11,310 nucleotides of DNA, from NCBI GenBank assembly GCA_017518785.1, contig JAFWUA010000158.1, positions 1 through 11,310 on the forward strand, read 5' to 3'. Below, piece after piece: positions 1 through 6,636 of the stretch. A program made the position numbers and the translations under genes. The number at the start of each line of letters is the position of its first letter. Within the stretch, counting starts at the first letter, position 1. The notes beneath the pieces are model-generated. The model saw nothing but the letters and a program-made list of their open reading frames with translations. It had not been told where the DNA came from and did not search any database. This DNA comes from Neisseriaceae bacterium (GTDB lineage Bacteria > Pseudomonadota > Gammaproteobacteria > Burkholderiales > Neisseriaceae).

Positions 1-340
1 AATGTTCCACCGCAAAAGGAATATCCACATTCATCGTTTCGCGAATGGGTTTGCCGTTGTCCATGGTTTCCACTTGGGCAAGCCACTTTTTGTTCTGCTC
101 GATAATATCGGCAATATCCAATAACAATTTGGCTCGCTCTGCCACAGTGGAAAAACGGAATTTTTCAAACGCACGTCGTGCCGCTTTCACAGCCTTATCC
201 ACATCCTTTTTGCTTGCCTCTGCAATACTGGCTAATTTTTCACCAGTGGCAGGATTAAACACATCAATGGTGGCTTTGTTTTCGGCTTCAACAAACTCGC
301 CATTGATAAAGAGTTTATAAACTTTGTCTAATTTTGGCAT
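1..340 (-). CDS. Aldehyde dehydrogenase, N-terminal part (cut by window edge)
   Basis: The minus strand starts with ATG at 340-338 and stays open to the window edge, giving 113 residues. The protein begins MPKLDKVYKLFINGEFVEA and continues with DVFNPATGEKLASI, the usual opening of the aldehyde dehydrogenase superfamily (NAD(P)+-dependent oxidation of aldehydes to acids, cytosolic). Near residues 95-113 it reads ETMDNGKPIRETMNVDIP and then FAVEH, which resembles the ExaC/AldA-type group in my memory. The catalytic Cys and Glu and the NAD-binding core lie outside the window, so the substrate cannot be inferred. A good Shine-Dalgarno (AAAGGAAA on the minus strand, about 346-353) supports the start. 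Codon use is richer in G+C than in the hypothetical genes to the right, and it contains no DUS-like copy. Confidence 0.9.
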   Translation of the reverse strand, partial: MPKLDKVYKLFINGEFVEAENKATIDVFNPATGEKLASIAEASKKDVDKAVKAARRAFEKFRFSTVAERAKLLLDIADIIEQNKKWLAQVETMDNGKPIRETMNVDIPFAVEH

Positions 341-376
341 TGTATTTCCTTTCACTGTTTGCTAAAAAACTCATGC

Positions 377-385
377 ATTCTATCA
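377..385 (-). promoter_or_regulatory. Putative extended -10 promoter of the aldehyde dehydrogenase
   Basis: The minus strand reads TGATAGAAT, an extended -10 (TGn plus TAGAAT, one mismatch to TATAAT), about 37 bases before the start codon. No convincing -35 is visible, which is acceptable for extended -10 promoters. The flank is very AT-rich, so chance matches are possible. Confidence 0.4.
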
Positions 386-465
386 CCCTATTTATATTTT
401 ATATTTGAATAAAAAATCTAATATTCACAATTTATATCAATATATTAATCAAACTCAAAATTATT

Positions 466-477
466 TTCCGGCAGACT
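466..477 (-). repeat. DUS-like 12-mer, single copy, minus orientation
   Basis: Exact copy of AGTCTGCCGGAA on the minus strand (plus strand TTCCGGCAGACT), in the divergent promoter region between the aldehyde dehydrogenase and the MoxR gene. No inverted partner is close, so it cannot form a hairpin; it is a singleton of the apparent uptake-sequence family. Confidence 0.8.
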
Positions 478-496
478 ATTTTTGTATAAAAATGAA

Positions 497-505
497 TGAT
501 AGAAT
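497..505 (+). promoter_or_regulatory. Putative extended -10 promoter of the MoxR gene
   Basis: TGATAGAAT on the plus strand, 33 bases before the MoxR start codon. It is the same extended -10 string found in the opposite direction for the divergent aldehyde dehydrogenase. No clear -35 is seen. Confidence 0.4.
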
Positions 506-538
506 GACGGGTTTCATCATCAAAACAATAGAGAAATT

Positions 539-1447
539 ATGAACGGATTAGAACAATTATTTAAACAACTCAATAGCTTATTATTAGGTAAAGCCGATGC
601 AGTTAAATTGGCAGTTGCCTGTATTTTAGCACGTGGTCATTTACTGTTAGAGGATATACCAGGTGTTGGTAAAACCACATTAGCACACGGCTTAGCGGCT
701 TGTTTAGGTTTGGATTACCGCCGTGTGCAATTTACCAATGATATGTTACCTGCGGATTTATTAGGAGTTAGCATTTTCCGTCCCAATGAAGGGAAATTTG
801 TATTTCAACCAGGACCTGTGTTTCATCGATTTTTATTAGCCGATGAAATTAATCGTGCATCTCCCAAAGTACAATCCGCACTGTTGGAAGCTATGGAAGA
901 ACAACAAGTTTCCATTGATGGAAAAACCTACGGTTTGCCACAACCATTTATGGTGATTGCCACTCAAAATCCAGCTGAACAAATTGGTACCTTTCCACTG
1001 CCGGAATCACAATTAGACCGTTTTTTAATGCGAGTATCGATTGGTTATCCTGTTGAAAAGGCAGAAAAATATCTCTATCAACACGGTAGCAGACGTAATA
1101 TTATTAAAAATATTCAAGCATCATTTAATGCAGACAGCTTAATGTCGTTACAACAAAAAGTTGCAACGATTTCCCTTTCTGATGCTGTTGCGGATTATAT
1201 TTACCGTTTAGTAAATGCAACTCGTGTTGAAGGTGTTTTCACACAAGGTTTAAGTCCGCGTGCAGGTTTGGCTTTGGTACAAGCTGCCAAAGCTTGGGCA
1301 GTGATTGAAGGACGTAATGTCGTATTGCCAGAAGATGTAAAAGCGGTATTTGTGGCAGTTACATCTCATCGCTTGAAAACTTTGCAACAAGGAAATAATA
1401 GTATCAACGCCCTGCAAGATTTATTACATCGTATTGTTGTAGCTTAA
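539..1447 (+). CDS. MoxR-family AAA+ ATPase
   Basis: A 302-residue protein of normal length for MoxR ATPases, cytosolic chaperone-like AAA+ proteins that use ATP to mature or insert partner proteins. Walker A is at about residues 40-47 (DIPGVGKT), Walker B at 99-107 (LLADEINRA), sensor 1 at 141-145 (ATQNP), the family signature FPLPESQLDRF at 152-162, and the sensor 2 stretch GLSPRAG at 237-243. All key ATPase residues are present. Start ATG 539 has a weak GAGAA ribosome site. MoxR genes usually sit beside a DUF58 protein and often a transglutaminase-like or VWA protein. None follows here; the next gene, 42 bases on, codes for an unrelated secreted protein. The substrate is therefore unknown. 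A near-match to the DUS-like 12-mer at 995-1006 encodes the conserved PLPE and is probably coincidental. Confidence 0.93.
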   Translation: MNGLEQLFKQLNSLLLGKADAVKLAVACILARGHLLLEDIPGVGKTTLAHGLAACLGLDYRRVQFTNDMLPADLLGVSIFRPNEGKFVFQPGPVFHRFLLADEINRASPKVQSALLEAMEEQQVSIDGKTYGLPQPFMVIATQNPAEQIGTFPLPESQLDRFLMRVSIGYPVEKAEKYLYQHGSRRNIIKNIQASFNADSLMSLQQKVATISLSDAVADYIYRLVNATRVEGVFTQGLSPRAGLALVQAAKAWAVIEGRNVVLPEDVKAVFVAVTSHRLKTLQQGNNSINALQDLLHRIVVA

Positions 1448-1452
1448 AATAA

Positions 1453-1464
1453 AGTCTGCCGGAA
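1453..1464 (+). repeat. DUS-like 12-mer, single copy, plus orientation
   Basis: Exact AGTCTGCCGGAA, five bases after the MoxR stop codon and 25 bases before the next start codon. It has no inverted partner, so it is not a terminator by itself, and the two genes may still be co-transcribed. Confidence 0.8.
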
Positions 1465-1489
1465 AAATTTTACAAATTGAAAGATTACA

Positions 1490-2593
1490 ATGAAATTATC
1501 AAATTTATTATTGTTTATCATATTATCGATAACTTTCTCCGTGTCGATTTATGCACAACCTGCTCAAATTAAGGAAATCCGCAATATCTATCAGATAGCT
1601 CAACAAAACGCTAAAACTGCTGATAAGATTGTTATTGATAGACAGCGTAATTTATGTGCCACTGGTCCATCTCATAAAAAGGTGGAAATTTTCTTAAATG
1701 CCAAACGCAAACCATTTTTTATTCGAGAATCTTTTAATTTAGCAGCACGTACATTTTATCATGAATATTTATTTGACAAACAAGATAAGCCATTGTTTTT
1801 CTATATTAAAAGCAACACAGCAGACAAAATGCAAGAGGAGCGTATTTATTTTTTAAGTAACGGTACATCTTATACTCTGCCGGAAACATTAAGTCAGAAA
1901 AACAGCCAATATGGTACGCAATACAAAGAGTTATTTAATAATTATCAGCAATTAGTAACTCAACTTGAAAATTTGGATAATTATCAAGAATCGAAACATC
2001 AGCATAGAGGTATGATTACCTCTGAACAAGCTAAAAATAATTCTTATATTAAAAATATTGATAAATTAACTGATGATATTCAAAAGCATATCGAACTTAG
2101 CAAAGATGAAATTCACATGGAACACTATGTAAAAATTCTGCATACATCTGACAATAAAACTGATAAAAAACAATTACATTTTGTATTTGCAGATGATAGC
2201 GAATGTGGTGATACAAAATATAAAGACCGTGTGCAATTTGTTAAAATTGATGAAGATTTTGAATCATTTAATTCATCTGTGGCTCAACAAAGTGAACATT
2301 TTGTTTTTGATAAATCCCCTGAACGTTTGCAAAAATTTTATCAATCCGAATCGCATGAAGGCTCATCAGGAGAAATTTATTTTCTGCCTGACAATAAGCT
2401 ATATTGCATAGGCGAAGAGCGAGTGCTTGAAAATGGTGGTTCTTTTATTCAAAGACCTGTCGCATGTAATGCAAATACTAAAAATATAATGATTTTTACA
2501 CCAGATTATAAATACGCCCAAGACCAAGCAAATAGATTAATAAAAATCTTTCATCAATTTTCACAGATGGATTTAATGATGATTGGGTATTGA
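1490..2593 (+). CDS. Secreted protein of unknown function, longer paralogue
   Basis: A 367-residue protein I do not recognise. It starts with a clear Sec signal peptide (MKLSNLLLFIILSITFSVSIYA, probable cleavage after Ala22), so the mature protein is likely periplasmic; no lipobox and no further membrane segment are seen. The mature part is rich in Lys, Asn and Gln. Residues about 66-125 contain IRESFNLAARTFYHEYLFDK, then PLFFY and RIYFLSNG, which align with the protein at 3578-4111 and define a small paralogous family. A second, weaker echo may lie in the C-terminal half (IYFLPDNKLYCIGE against IYFLSNGTSYTLPE), suggesting an old internal duplication, but this is uncertain. The gene is very AT-rich (about 30% GC by eye). 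It lies 42 bases after the MoxR gene and could be co-transcribed with it. A one-mismatch DUS-like copy lies inside at 1874-1885. Confidence 0.85.
   Translation: MKLSNLLLFIILSITFSVSIYAQPAQIKEIRNIYQIAQQNAKTADKIVIDRQRNLCATGPSHKKVEIFLNAKRKPFFIRESFNLAARTFYHEYLFDKQDKPLFFYIKSNTADKMQEERIYFLSNGTSYTLPETLSQKNSQYGTQYKELFNNYQQLVTQLENLDNYQESKHQHRGMITSEQAKNNSYIKNIDKLTDDIQKHIELSKDEIHMEHYVKILHTSDNKTDKKQLHFVFADDSECGDTKYKDRVQFVKIDEDFESFNSSVAQQSEHFVFDKSPERLQKFYQSESHEGSSGEIYFLPDNKLYCIGEERVLENGGSFIQRPVACNANTKNIMIFTPDYKYAQDQANRLIKIFHQFSQMDLMMIGY
1874..1885 (+). repeat. DUS-like 12-mer with one mismatch, inside a coding region
   Basis: ACTCTGCCGGAA differs from the common 12-mer only at position 2. It is in frame as Thr-Leu-Pro-Glu (residues 129-132) of the secreted protein. 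The same variant occurs at 6563-6574. Confidence 0.6.
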
Positions 2594-2602
2594 TGCTACA
2601 AT
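2594..2602 (+). promoter_or_regulatory. Putative extended -10 promoter of prpB
   Basis: TGCTACAAT fits TGn plus TACAAT (one mismatch to TATAAT). It starts one base after the stop codon of the preceding gene and would give a leader of about 27 bases to prpB. No strong -35 is seen. It suggests prpB is transcribed on its own. Confidence 0.35.
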
Positions 2603-2635
2603 ATTGCTTATCAACGCAACAAAAAGGACAAAAAA

Positions 2636-3502
2636 ATGAGTGCAGGTTTCAAATTTCGTCAAGCAGTGGCAAATAACAATCCTTTGGCGATTGTGGGTTG
2701 TGTGAATGCTTATTTTGCACGGCTTGCCGAGCAGTCGGGGCATCAAGCCTTGTATTTATCGGGCGGCGGTGTGGCAGCGTGTTCTTGTGGTTTGCCTGAT
2801 TTGGGCATTACCACAATGGACGATGTGTTAATTGACGCTCGCCGCATTACCGACATTACCGATACACCGCTGTTGGTGGATATTGATACAGGTTTTGGCG
2901 GTGCGTTTAACATTGCTCGTGCCATTCGTGCGTTTGAAAAAGCAGGCGTTGCGGCGGTGCATATTGAAGACCAAGTGGCTCAAAAGCGTTGCGGTCATCG
3001 TCCGAATAAAGAAATTGTCTCGCAGGCAGAAATGGTGGATAGAATTAAAGCGGCGACTGATGCACGGCGTGATGAACACTTTGTGATTATGGCTCGCACA
3101 GACGCTTTGGCAAAGGAAGGCTTGCAAGCGGCGATTGATAGGGCTTGTGCATGCGTTGAAGCAGGTGCGGATATGATTTTCCCCGAAGCCATGACGGAGT
3201 TGTCGATGTACAAATCCTTTGCAGACGCAGTGGGCGTACCGATTTTGGCAAACATTACCGAGTTTGGGGCAACGCCTTTATATACGCAAAGCGAATTAGC
3301 AAAACAAGGGGTAAAAATGGTGTTGTATCCCCTATCGTCTTTCCGTGCTGCGTCAAAAGCGGCGTTGCAGGTGTATCAAGCGATTGCGGCAAATGGCACG
3401 CAAGAGAGCGTGATTGATATAATGCAAACAAGAGCGGAATTGTATGAGCATTTAGGCTATCACGCCTTTGAGCAAAAATTAGACGCTTTGTTTAATAAAT
3501 GA
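2636..3502 (+). CDS. prpB: 2-methylisocitrate lyase
   Basis: A 288-residue protein of the isocitrate lyase/PEP mutase superfamily, near the length of known PrpB proteins. It cleaves 2-methylisocitrate to pyruvate and succinate, the last step of the methylcitrate cycle for propionate, in the cytosol. Visible motifs: YLSGGG at 40-45, the Mg-binding DIDTGFG at 82-88, the catalytic loop KRCGH at 117-121 with Cys119, then RPNKEIV, which separates PrpB from isocitrate lyase. The start has a good AAAGGA ribosome site 7 bases upstream. No prpC, acnD, prpF or prpR is in the window, so the gene is isolated here. Its G+C (upper 40s percent by eye, frequent GCG alanine codons) is clearly above the genes on both sides, and it has no DUS-like copy. 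It sits between two paralogous secreted-protein genes. Confidence 0.95.
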   Translation: MSAGFKFRQAVANNNPLAIVGCVNAYFARLAEQSGHQALYLSGGGVAACSCGLPDLGITTMDDVLIDARRITDITDTPLLVDIDTGFGGAFNIARAIRAFEKAGVAAVHIEDQVAQKRCGHRPNKEIVSQAEMVDRIKAATDARRDEHFVIMARTDALAKEGLQAAIDRACACVEAGADMIFPEAMTELSMYKSFADAVGVPILANITEFGATPLYTQSELAKQGVKMVLYPLSSFRAASKAALQVYQAIAANGTQESVIDIMQTRAELYEHLGYHAFEQKLDALFNK

Positions 3503-3531
3503 CAATTAACTTATGTTGAGTAGTAAATATC

Positions 3532-3571
3532 TTTCCGGCAGACTATGTAAATCTAATTAGTCTGCCGGAAA
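3532..3571. terminator. Inverted DUS-like pair forming a hairpin after prpB
   Basis: Two exact 12-mers in opposite orientation (3533-3544 minus, 3559-3570 plus) extend to a perfect 14-bp stem (TTTCCGGCAGACTA against its complement) with a 12-base loop, 29 bases after the prpB stop. Known neisserial DUS pairs often serve as terminators. There is no long T-run after the stem, so termination strength is uncertain. The plus-side arm also supplies GGAAA, a possible ribosome site for the next gene. Confidence 0.65.
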
Positions 3572-3577
3572 TTTAAT

Positions 3578-4111
3578 ATGAGAATAATCATGAAAAAATT
3601 TCTATTAATAGCGATATGGCTTTTGCCAATTTCATTTATTTTTGCCGATGAAAAAATGGATAGAGTTTTGGCAATCAATAAAACTTATGCTGAAAACAAA
3701 CATTATTTTGAAAATGCTAACAATCGCAATTTAATAACCATTTTGGCTGATTATTTAACTACTAATTCAGGACAAACGCAACGCACTGCAAGATACTATT
3801 TCGAAAGAAAACAAACAATGCCTCAATTAAAAATGATAAAAGAATCATTTAACGTAGGACAACGAAATTTTTACCGTGAATATCTATATGATAAAAATGG
3901 AGAACTGATTTTTTTCTATACACAATTCGACCAACGTTCGTCCCCATTGACCACTGAACATCGTTGTTATTATCAAAATCACAGAGCAATTCATAGCGAA
4001 TTGAGCAAAGGTATCAACCCTGATTCTTATTGTACGGACTATTTAAAAGAAGCCGTCCGACAAAATCAATTATTTCAACAATATATGAATTTGCAAAAGA
4101 AAATTGAATAA
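3578..4111 (+). CDS. Secreted protein of unknown function, shorter paralogue
   Basis: A protein of 177 residues from ATG 3578, or 173 from ATG 3590. The second start gives a canonical signal peptide (MKKFLLIAIWLLPISFIFA, cleavage before DEK); both starts have a plausible ribosome site (GGAAA at 3567-3571, GAGA at 3580-3583), so the choice is open. No known domain is recognised. The middle (IKESFNVGQRNFYREYLYDK, then LIFFY and a Tyr-rich strand) matches the first half of the protein at 1490-2593, so this is a shorter family member lacking its C-terminal half. It is probably periplasmic. It is AT-rich like its paralogue and unlike prpB, which lies between them. A DUS-pair hairpin precedes it, which suggests its expression is separate from prpB; no clear promoter is visible. 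Confidence 0.8.
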   Translation: MRIIMKKFLLIAIWLLPISFIFADEKMDRVLAINKTYAENKHYFENANNRNLITILADYLTTNSGQTQRTARYYFERKQTMPQLKMIKESFNVGQRNFYREYLYDKNGELIFFYTQFDQRSSPLTTEHRCYYQNHRAIHSELSKGINPDSYCTDYLKEAVRQNQLFQQYMNLQKKIE

Positions 4112-4123
4112 ACATATTTCTTT

Positions 4124-4135
4124 TTCCGGCAGACT
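4124..4135 (-). repeat. DUS-like 12-mer, left arm of a split inverted pair
   Basis: Exact minus-strand copy, 12 bases after the stop of the secreted protein gene. Its inverted partner is at 4293-4304, with an 18-base spacer and a MITE between them. Together they look like one terminator hairpin split by an insertion. Confidence 0.8.
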
Positions 4136-4158
4136 AATTTACCTATTAAAAACAGTAT

Positions 4159-4292
4159 AAAACCTTTGCAAAACTCGGCATCTTGAGTTGAGCGTAGCGA
4201 AACGAAGAATATTAACTTATTGTTTTATAAAGATTATTCGCTATCACTCAAAATGACGGATAATGGAAAAACAAAGATTTTGCAAAAGTTTC
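4159..4292. mobile_element. MITE-like element, 134 bp
   Basis: The left end AAAACCTTTGC is matched by the right end GCAAAAGTTTC in inverted orientation. The interior continues as an imperfect palindrome: the left side has a TTGAG...GCGAAACGAAGAATA stretch and CTTATTG, the right side CTCAAAATGACGGATAATGG. No coding capacity is present, so it would be a non-autonomous element. Flanking AGTAT (4154-4158) and AGTCT (4293-4297) agree in four of five bases and may be a 5-bp target duplication. Homologous copies lie at 10316-10445 and 10455-10573. With the DUS arms and the lpdA promoter this fills the gene-free stretch 4112-4414. Confidence 0.7.
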
Positions 4293-4304
4293 AGTCTGCC
4301 GGAA
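4293..4304 (+). repeat. DUS-like 12-mer, right arm of a split inverted pair
   Basis: Exact AGTCTGCCGGAA beginning at the base after the right end of the MITE. Its first five bases may be one copy of the MITE target duplication. Confidence 0.8.
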
Positions 4305-4361
4305 TACCTGATAAATAAACCATTTCGATACGATAGTTTAAGAAAAAGCATAGATTGATTG

Positions 4362-4370
4362 TGGTATCAT
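4362..4370 (+). promoter_or_regulatory. Putative extended -10 promoter of lpdA
   Basis: TGGTATCAT fits an extended -10 (TGn plus TATCAT, one mismatch to TATAAT) and would start transcription roughly 38 bases before the lpdA start codon. The -35 region is poor. A strong ribosome site (TAAGGAAA, 4403-4410) follows. Confidence 0.35.
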
Positions 4371-4414
4371 GGCTAACTTTTAACAGTCAAAATAACTATT
4401 GGTAAGGAAATTTT

Positions 4415-5839
4415 ATGGCAAATCAGTTTGATGTCGCTGTGATTGGCGGAGGTCCTGGTGGATATGTTGCGGCAATTCGTGCTGCACAATTAGGTTTTAA
4501 AACTGTATGTATTGATGCTGGCAAAAACAAAGCTGGCGATGCACCAGCTTTGGGTGGTACTTGTTTGAATGTCGGTTGTATTCCATCAAAGGCATTATTG
4601 CAATCATCTGAACATTTTCACACTATACAACATGAACTATCAGAACATGGCATTAGTGCTGGCAAACCAACTATTGACGTTGCAAAAATGATTGAACGCA
4701 AAGATGGCATTGTTAATAAACTCACCTCTGGCATTGCATTTTTATTTAAGAAGAACAAAGTAGAAAGCATACATGGCGTGGCAGCTTTTGCCGGTCAAGA
4801 CAATGGCAAATGGTTGCTAAATATCAATGGCGAACAAACCATTAGTGCTACACATGTAATCGTAGCAACTGGTTCAATTCCACGTCCATTGCCAAACGTT
4901 GAAGTCGATAATAAAACCGTTTTGGATAATGTTGGTGCTCTTAATCAAACTGCTATTCCGAAAAAATTATGTCTAATTGGTTCTGGCGTAATTGGCTTGG
5001 AAATGGGCTCGGTGTGGAATCGTTTGGGCAGCGAAGTAACTGTATTAGAAGCATTACCAAACTTTATGCCTATGGCAGACTCTCAATTAGCTACCGAAGC
5101 TTTCAAGGTATTCACCAAAGAACAAGGATTGAATATCCTGTTAGGCGTAAAAATCGATGCGGTTAAAAATAACGGCAAAAATGTTGAAGTTACCTTCACA
5201 ACTGATGGTAATTCGCAAACTCAAACTTTTGATAAACTAATTGTGGCAATCGGTCGTATTCCTAATACTGACGGCTTAAATACCGAAGTAATTGGTTTAG
5301 CCAAAAATGAACGTGGCTTTATCGAAGTAGATGATGAATGTCGCACTAATCTACCCAATATTTGGGCAATTGGTGATGTAGTACGTGGTCCGATGTTAGC
5401 ACACAAAGCCAGTGAAGAAGGCGTGGCAGTAGCAGAACGCATTGCCGGACAAAAACCACATGTTAATTTAGATGTTATTCCATCAGTGGTATATACCACT
5501 CCTGAAATGGCATGGGTTGGTAAAACTGAAGAACAATTAAAGTCTGCCGGAATCGAATATCGCAAAGGACAAAGCACTTTTGCAGCCAATGGTCGTGCTT
5601 TGGGTTTAGGACAAGCCAAAGGTTTTGTCAAAATGTTGGTTGATGATAAAACCGATCGTATCTTGGGCGTACATATGATAGGACCAATGGTGTCGGAATT
5701 AATCAGCGAAGCAGTTGTGGCAATGGAATTTTCGGCAAGTGGAGAAGACATAGCTCGCATAATCCACGCCCACCCCACCCTATCAGAAGTGATTCATGAA
5801 GCAGCATTAGCAAGTGATAAACGTGCATTGCACGGTTGA
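4415..5839 (+). CDS. lpdA: Dihydrolipoyl dehydrogenase (E3)
   Basis: A full-length 474-residue flavoprotein that reoxidises dihydrolipoyl groups of 2-oxoacid dehydrogenase complexes (pyruvate, 2-oxoglutarate) with NAD+, in the cytosol. FAD-binding GGGPGG is at 11-16, the redox disulfide in [12 protein letters not shown] with Cys50 and Cys55, the NAD-binding GSGVIG at 189-194, the second FAD motif near WAIGDVV, and the catalytic HAHPTLSE at 451-458 (His453, Glu458). All key residues are present. The sequence resembles the E3 that usually goes with the 2-oxoglutarate dehydrogenase operon in Betaproteobacteria, from memory; no sucA or sucB is adjacent here, so the gene appears as a single unit with its own promoter and a terminator at 5851-5897. 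One exact DUS-like copy is inside (5541-5552), encoding Lys-Ser-Ala-Gly. Confidence 0.96.
   Translation: MANQFDVAVIGGGPGGYVAAIRAAQLGFKTVCIDAGKNKAGDAPALGGTCLNVGCIPSKALLQSSEHFHTIQHELSEHGISAGKPTIDVAKMIERKDGIVNKLTSGIAFLFKKNKVESIHGVAAFAGQDNGKWLLNINGEQTISATHVIVATGSIPRPLPNVEVDNKTVLDNVGALNQTAIPKKLCLIGSGVIGLEMGSVWNRLGSEVTVLEALPNFMPMADSQLATEAFKVFTKEQGLNILLGVKIDAVKNNGKNVEVTFTTDGNSQTQTFDKLIVAIGRIPNTDGLNTEVIGLAKNERGFIEVDDECRTNLPNIWAIGDVVRGPMLAHKASEEGVAVAERIAGQKPHVNLDVIPSVVYTTPEMAWVGKTEEQLKSAGIEYRKGQSTFAANGRALGLGQAKGFVKMLVDDKTDRILGVHMIGPMVSELISEAVVAMEFSASGEDIARIIHAHPTLSEVIHEAALASDKRALHG
5541..5552 (+). repeat. DUS-like 12-mer inside lpdA
   Basis: Exact AGTCTGCCGGAA within the coding region, encoding part of LKSAGIEY near residues 376-379. 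It is a single copy with no inverted partner nearby. Confidence 0.8.
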
Positions 5840-5850
5840 TAATTAATAGT

Positions 5851-5897
5851 AAAAAGTCTGCCGGAAAAGTTTATTCAGCTTTCCGGCAGACTTTTTT
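5851..5897. terminator. Bidirectional DUS-pair terminator between lpdA and the FMN reductase
   Basis: Exact inverted 12-mers (5855-5866 plus, 5881-5892 minus) extend to a 17-bp perfect stem, AAAAAGTCTGCCGGAAA against its complement, with a 12-base loop. Both sides end in A/T runs, so transcripts from either strand end with a U-tract. It lies 12 bases after the lpdA stop and 10 bases beyond the stop of the convergent reductase gene, the expected place for a shared intrinsic terminator. Confidence 0.88.
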
Positions 5898-5906
5898 AAC
5901 AAGATA

Positions 5907-6455
5907 TTATGCAAATTTTGTCAATACGGTTTTAATATGTTGATTTAATTTATAAATATCTTCATCAGTAAATTCTAAAACGCCTGTTGCCCAATTTGCA
6001 GGTTTAATGGCAACGCCTGTGGCGTTTTCTTTAATTACTTGCGTACGGATAAATGACAACAAATCTTCTAACACAGGTCGCACATGCGAGCCTCCGTCTG
6101 AACTTGCACTTGACACAGTAGTAATTTTGCCATGAATAGCACTTTCTCCACGTGAGTTAGTAGCATCAAGCGAACGCGATAACCAATCGGTTAAATTTTT
6201 CAAACCACCTGGAATTTGATAATTGTATTCAGGAGTAACAAACCAAATAACGTCTGCATCTTGCACTTTTTGCCTAACGCTTGCCACCGCATCAGGTGCT
6301 GGAAATTCCTCTGTTTGCACAAAAAATGGCACATTTTTCCAATCCAAAACAGAAACTTCGGCAAGACCACCAATTAACTCTATGATTTTATTTAATAATT
6401 GTTGATTAAATCCATTAGAATTAAGCGAACCATTAATCATCAAAATCTTTGCCAT
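5907..6455 (-). CDS. NAD(P)H-dependent FMN reductase family protein
   Basis: From ATG 6455 the protein has 182 residues and begins MAKILMINGSLNSNGFNQQL, the flavin-phosphate loop of NADPH-dependent FMN reductases (flavodoxin-like fold). The signature TPEYNYQIPGGLKNLTDW lies around residues 73-90. Relatives reduce FMN, quinones, azo dyes or chromate in the cytosol; the substrate cannot be told from sequence. A longer reading from TTG 6470 adds five residues but would bury the strong ribosome site GAGAGGT (6462-6468), so ATG 6455 is preferred. It is convergent with lpdA and divergent from thrB. The upstream region has a good promoter and two copies of an 11-bp motif that look like operators, suggesting control by a repressor encoded elsewhere. 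Confidence 0.9.
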   Translation of the reverse strand: MAKILMINGSLNSNGFNQQLLNKIIELIGGLAEVSVLDWKNVPFFVQTEEFPAPDAVASVRQKVQDADVIWFVTPEYNYQIPGGLKNLTDWLSRSLDATNSRGESAIHGKITTVSSASSDGGSHVRPVLEDLLSFIRTQVIKENATGVAIKPANWATGVLEFTDEDIYKLNQHIKTVLTKFA

Positions 6456-6461
6456 TTGAAT

Positions 6462-6468
6462 ACCTCTC
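6462..6468 (-). promoter_or_regulatory. Ribosome binding site that sets the reductase start
   Basis: GAGAGGT on the minus strand, six bases before ATG 6455. It overlaps the alternative TTG at 6470-6468, which rules against that longer start. Confidence 0.75.
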
Positions 6469-6498
6469 AATAAAAAATTTCGATTAAAAGAATCAAAA

Positions 6499-6550
6499 TA
6501 CTTACAAATGATAATTTTATTATAAAGATTATGATTATGTACTTACAAAT
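6499..6550. promoter_or_regulatory. Two direct copies of an 11-bp putative operator
   Basis: TACTTACAAAT occurs exactly at 6499-6509 and 6540-6550, 41 bp apart, close to four helical turns. The upstream copy covers the -35 of the reductase promoter and the other lies just past its expected start point. This layout suggests a repressor bound at two sites. Half-sites with TACTTAC are known for HxlR-type redox regulators of similar reductases; that link is an inference. Confidence 0.5.
6519..6548 (-). promoter_or_regulatory. Promoter of the FMN reductase
   Basis: Minus strand: -35 TTGTAA (6548-6543) and a perfect -10 TATAAT (6524-6519) separated by 18 bases. The start site would fall near 6512, leaving a leader of about 55 bases. 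Two putative operator copies flank the hexamers. Confidence 0.6.
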
Positions 6551-6562
6551 AAAAAAATATAA

Positions 6563-6574
6563 ACTCTGCCGGAA
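6563..6574 (+). repeat. DUS-like 12-mer with one mismatch, thrB upstream region
   Basis: ACTCTGCCGGAA, mismatched only at position 2, just upstream of the T-tracts and -10 of thrB. Confidence 0.6.
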
Positions 6575-6580
6575 AGATTA

Positions 6581-6606
6581 TTTTTTTTTAAATTTTTTTA
6601 TATAAT
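6581..6606 (+). promoter_or_regulatory. Putative thrB promoter with T9 and T7 tracts
   Basis: A perfect -10 TATAAT lies at 6601-6606, 30 bases before the thrB start. The -35 region has no good match; instead the spacer holds runs of nine T (6581-6589) and seven T (6593-6599). The ribosome site is a modest GGAA at 6625-6628. Confidence 0.5.
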
Positions 6607-6636
6607 TTCAACATTTATTAAATTGGAAATTAAAGC

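Noticed and set aside
45..320. Plus-strand open frame of 91 codons at the left edge
   Set aside because: It is the antisense shadow of the aldehyde dehydrogenase, which has clear family motifs and a good ribosome site.
995..1006. CCACTGCCGGAA in the MoxR gene as another DUS-like copy
   Set aside because: It encodes the universally conserved PLPE of MoxR and mismatches the 12-mer in its first three bases; coincidence is likely. The near-matches ACACTGCCGGAA at 8573-8584 (minus) and 9940-9951 are likewise left out.
4159..4292. Correia repeat (CREE) of Neisseria
   Set aside because: The size is similar, but the tips do not match the Correia ends I remember (TATAG…GGATTAACAAAAATCAGGAC), and the apparent duplication is 5 bp rather than TA.
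6581..6600. T-rich stretch as an intrinsic terminator
   Set aside because: No stem precedes it and it leads straight into a perfect -10, so promoter is the better reading.
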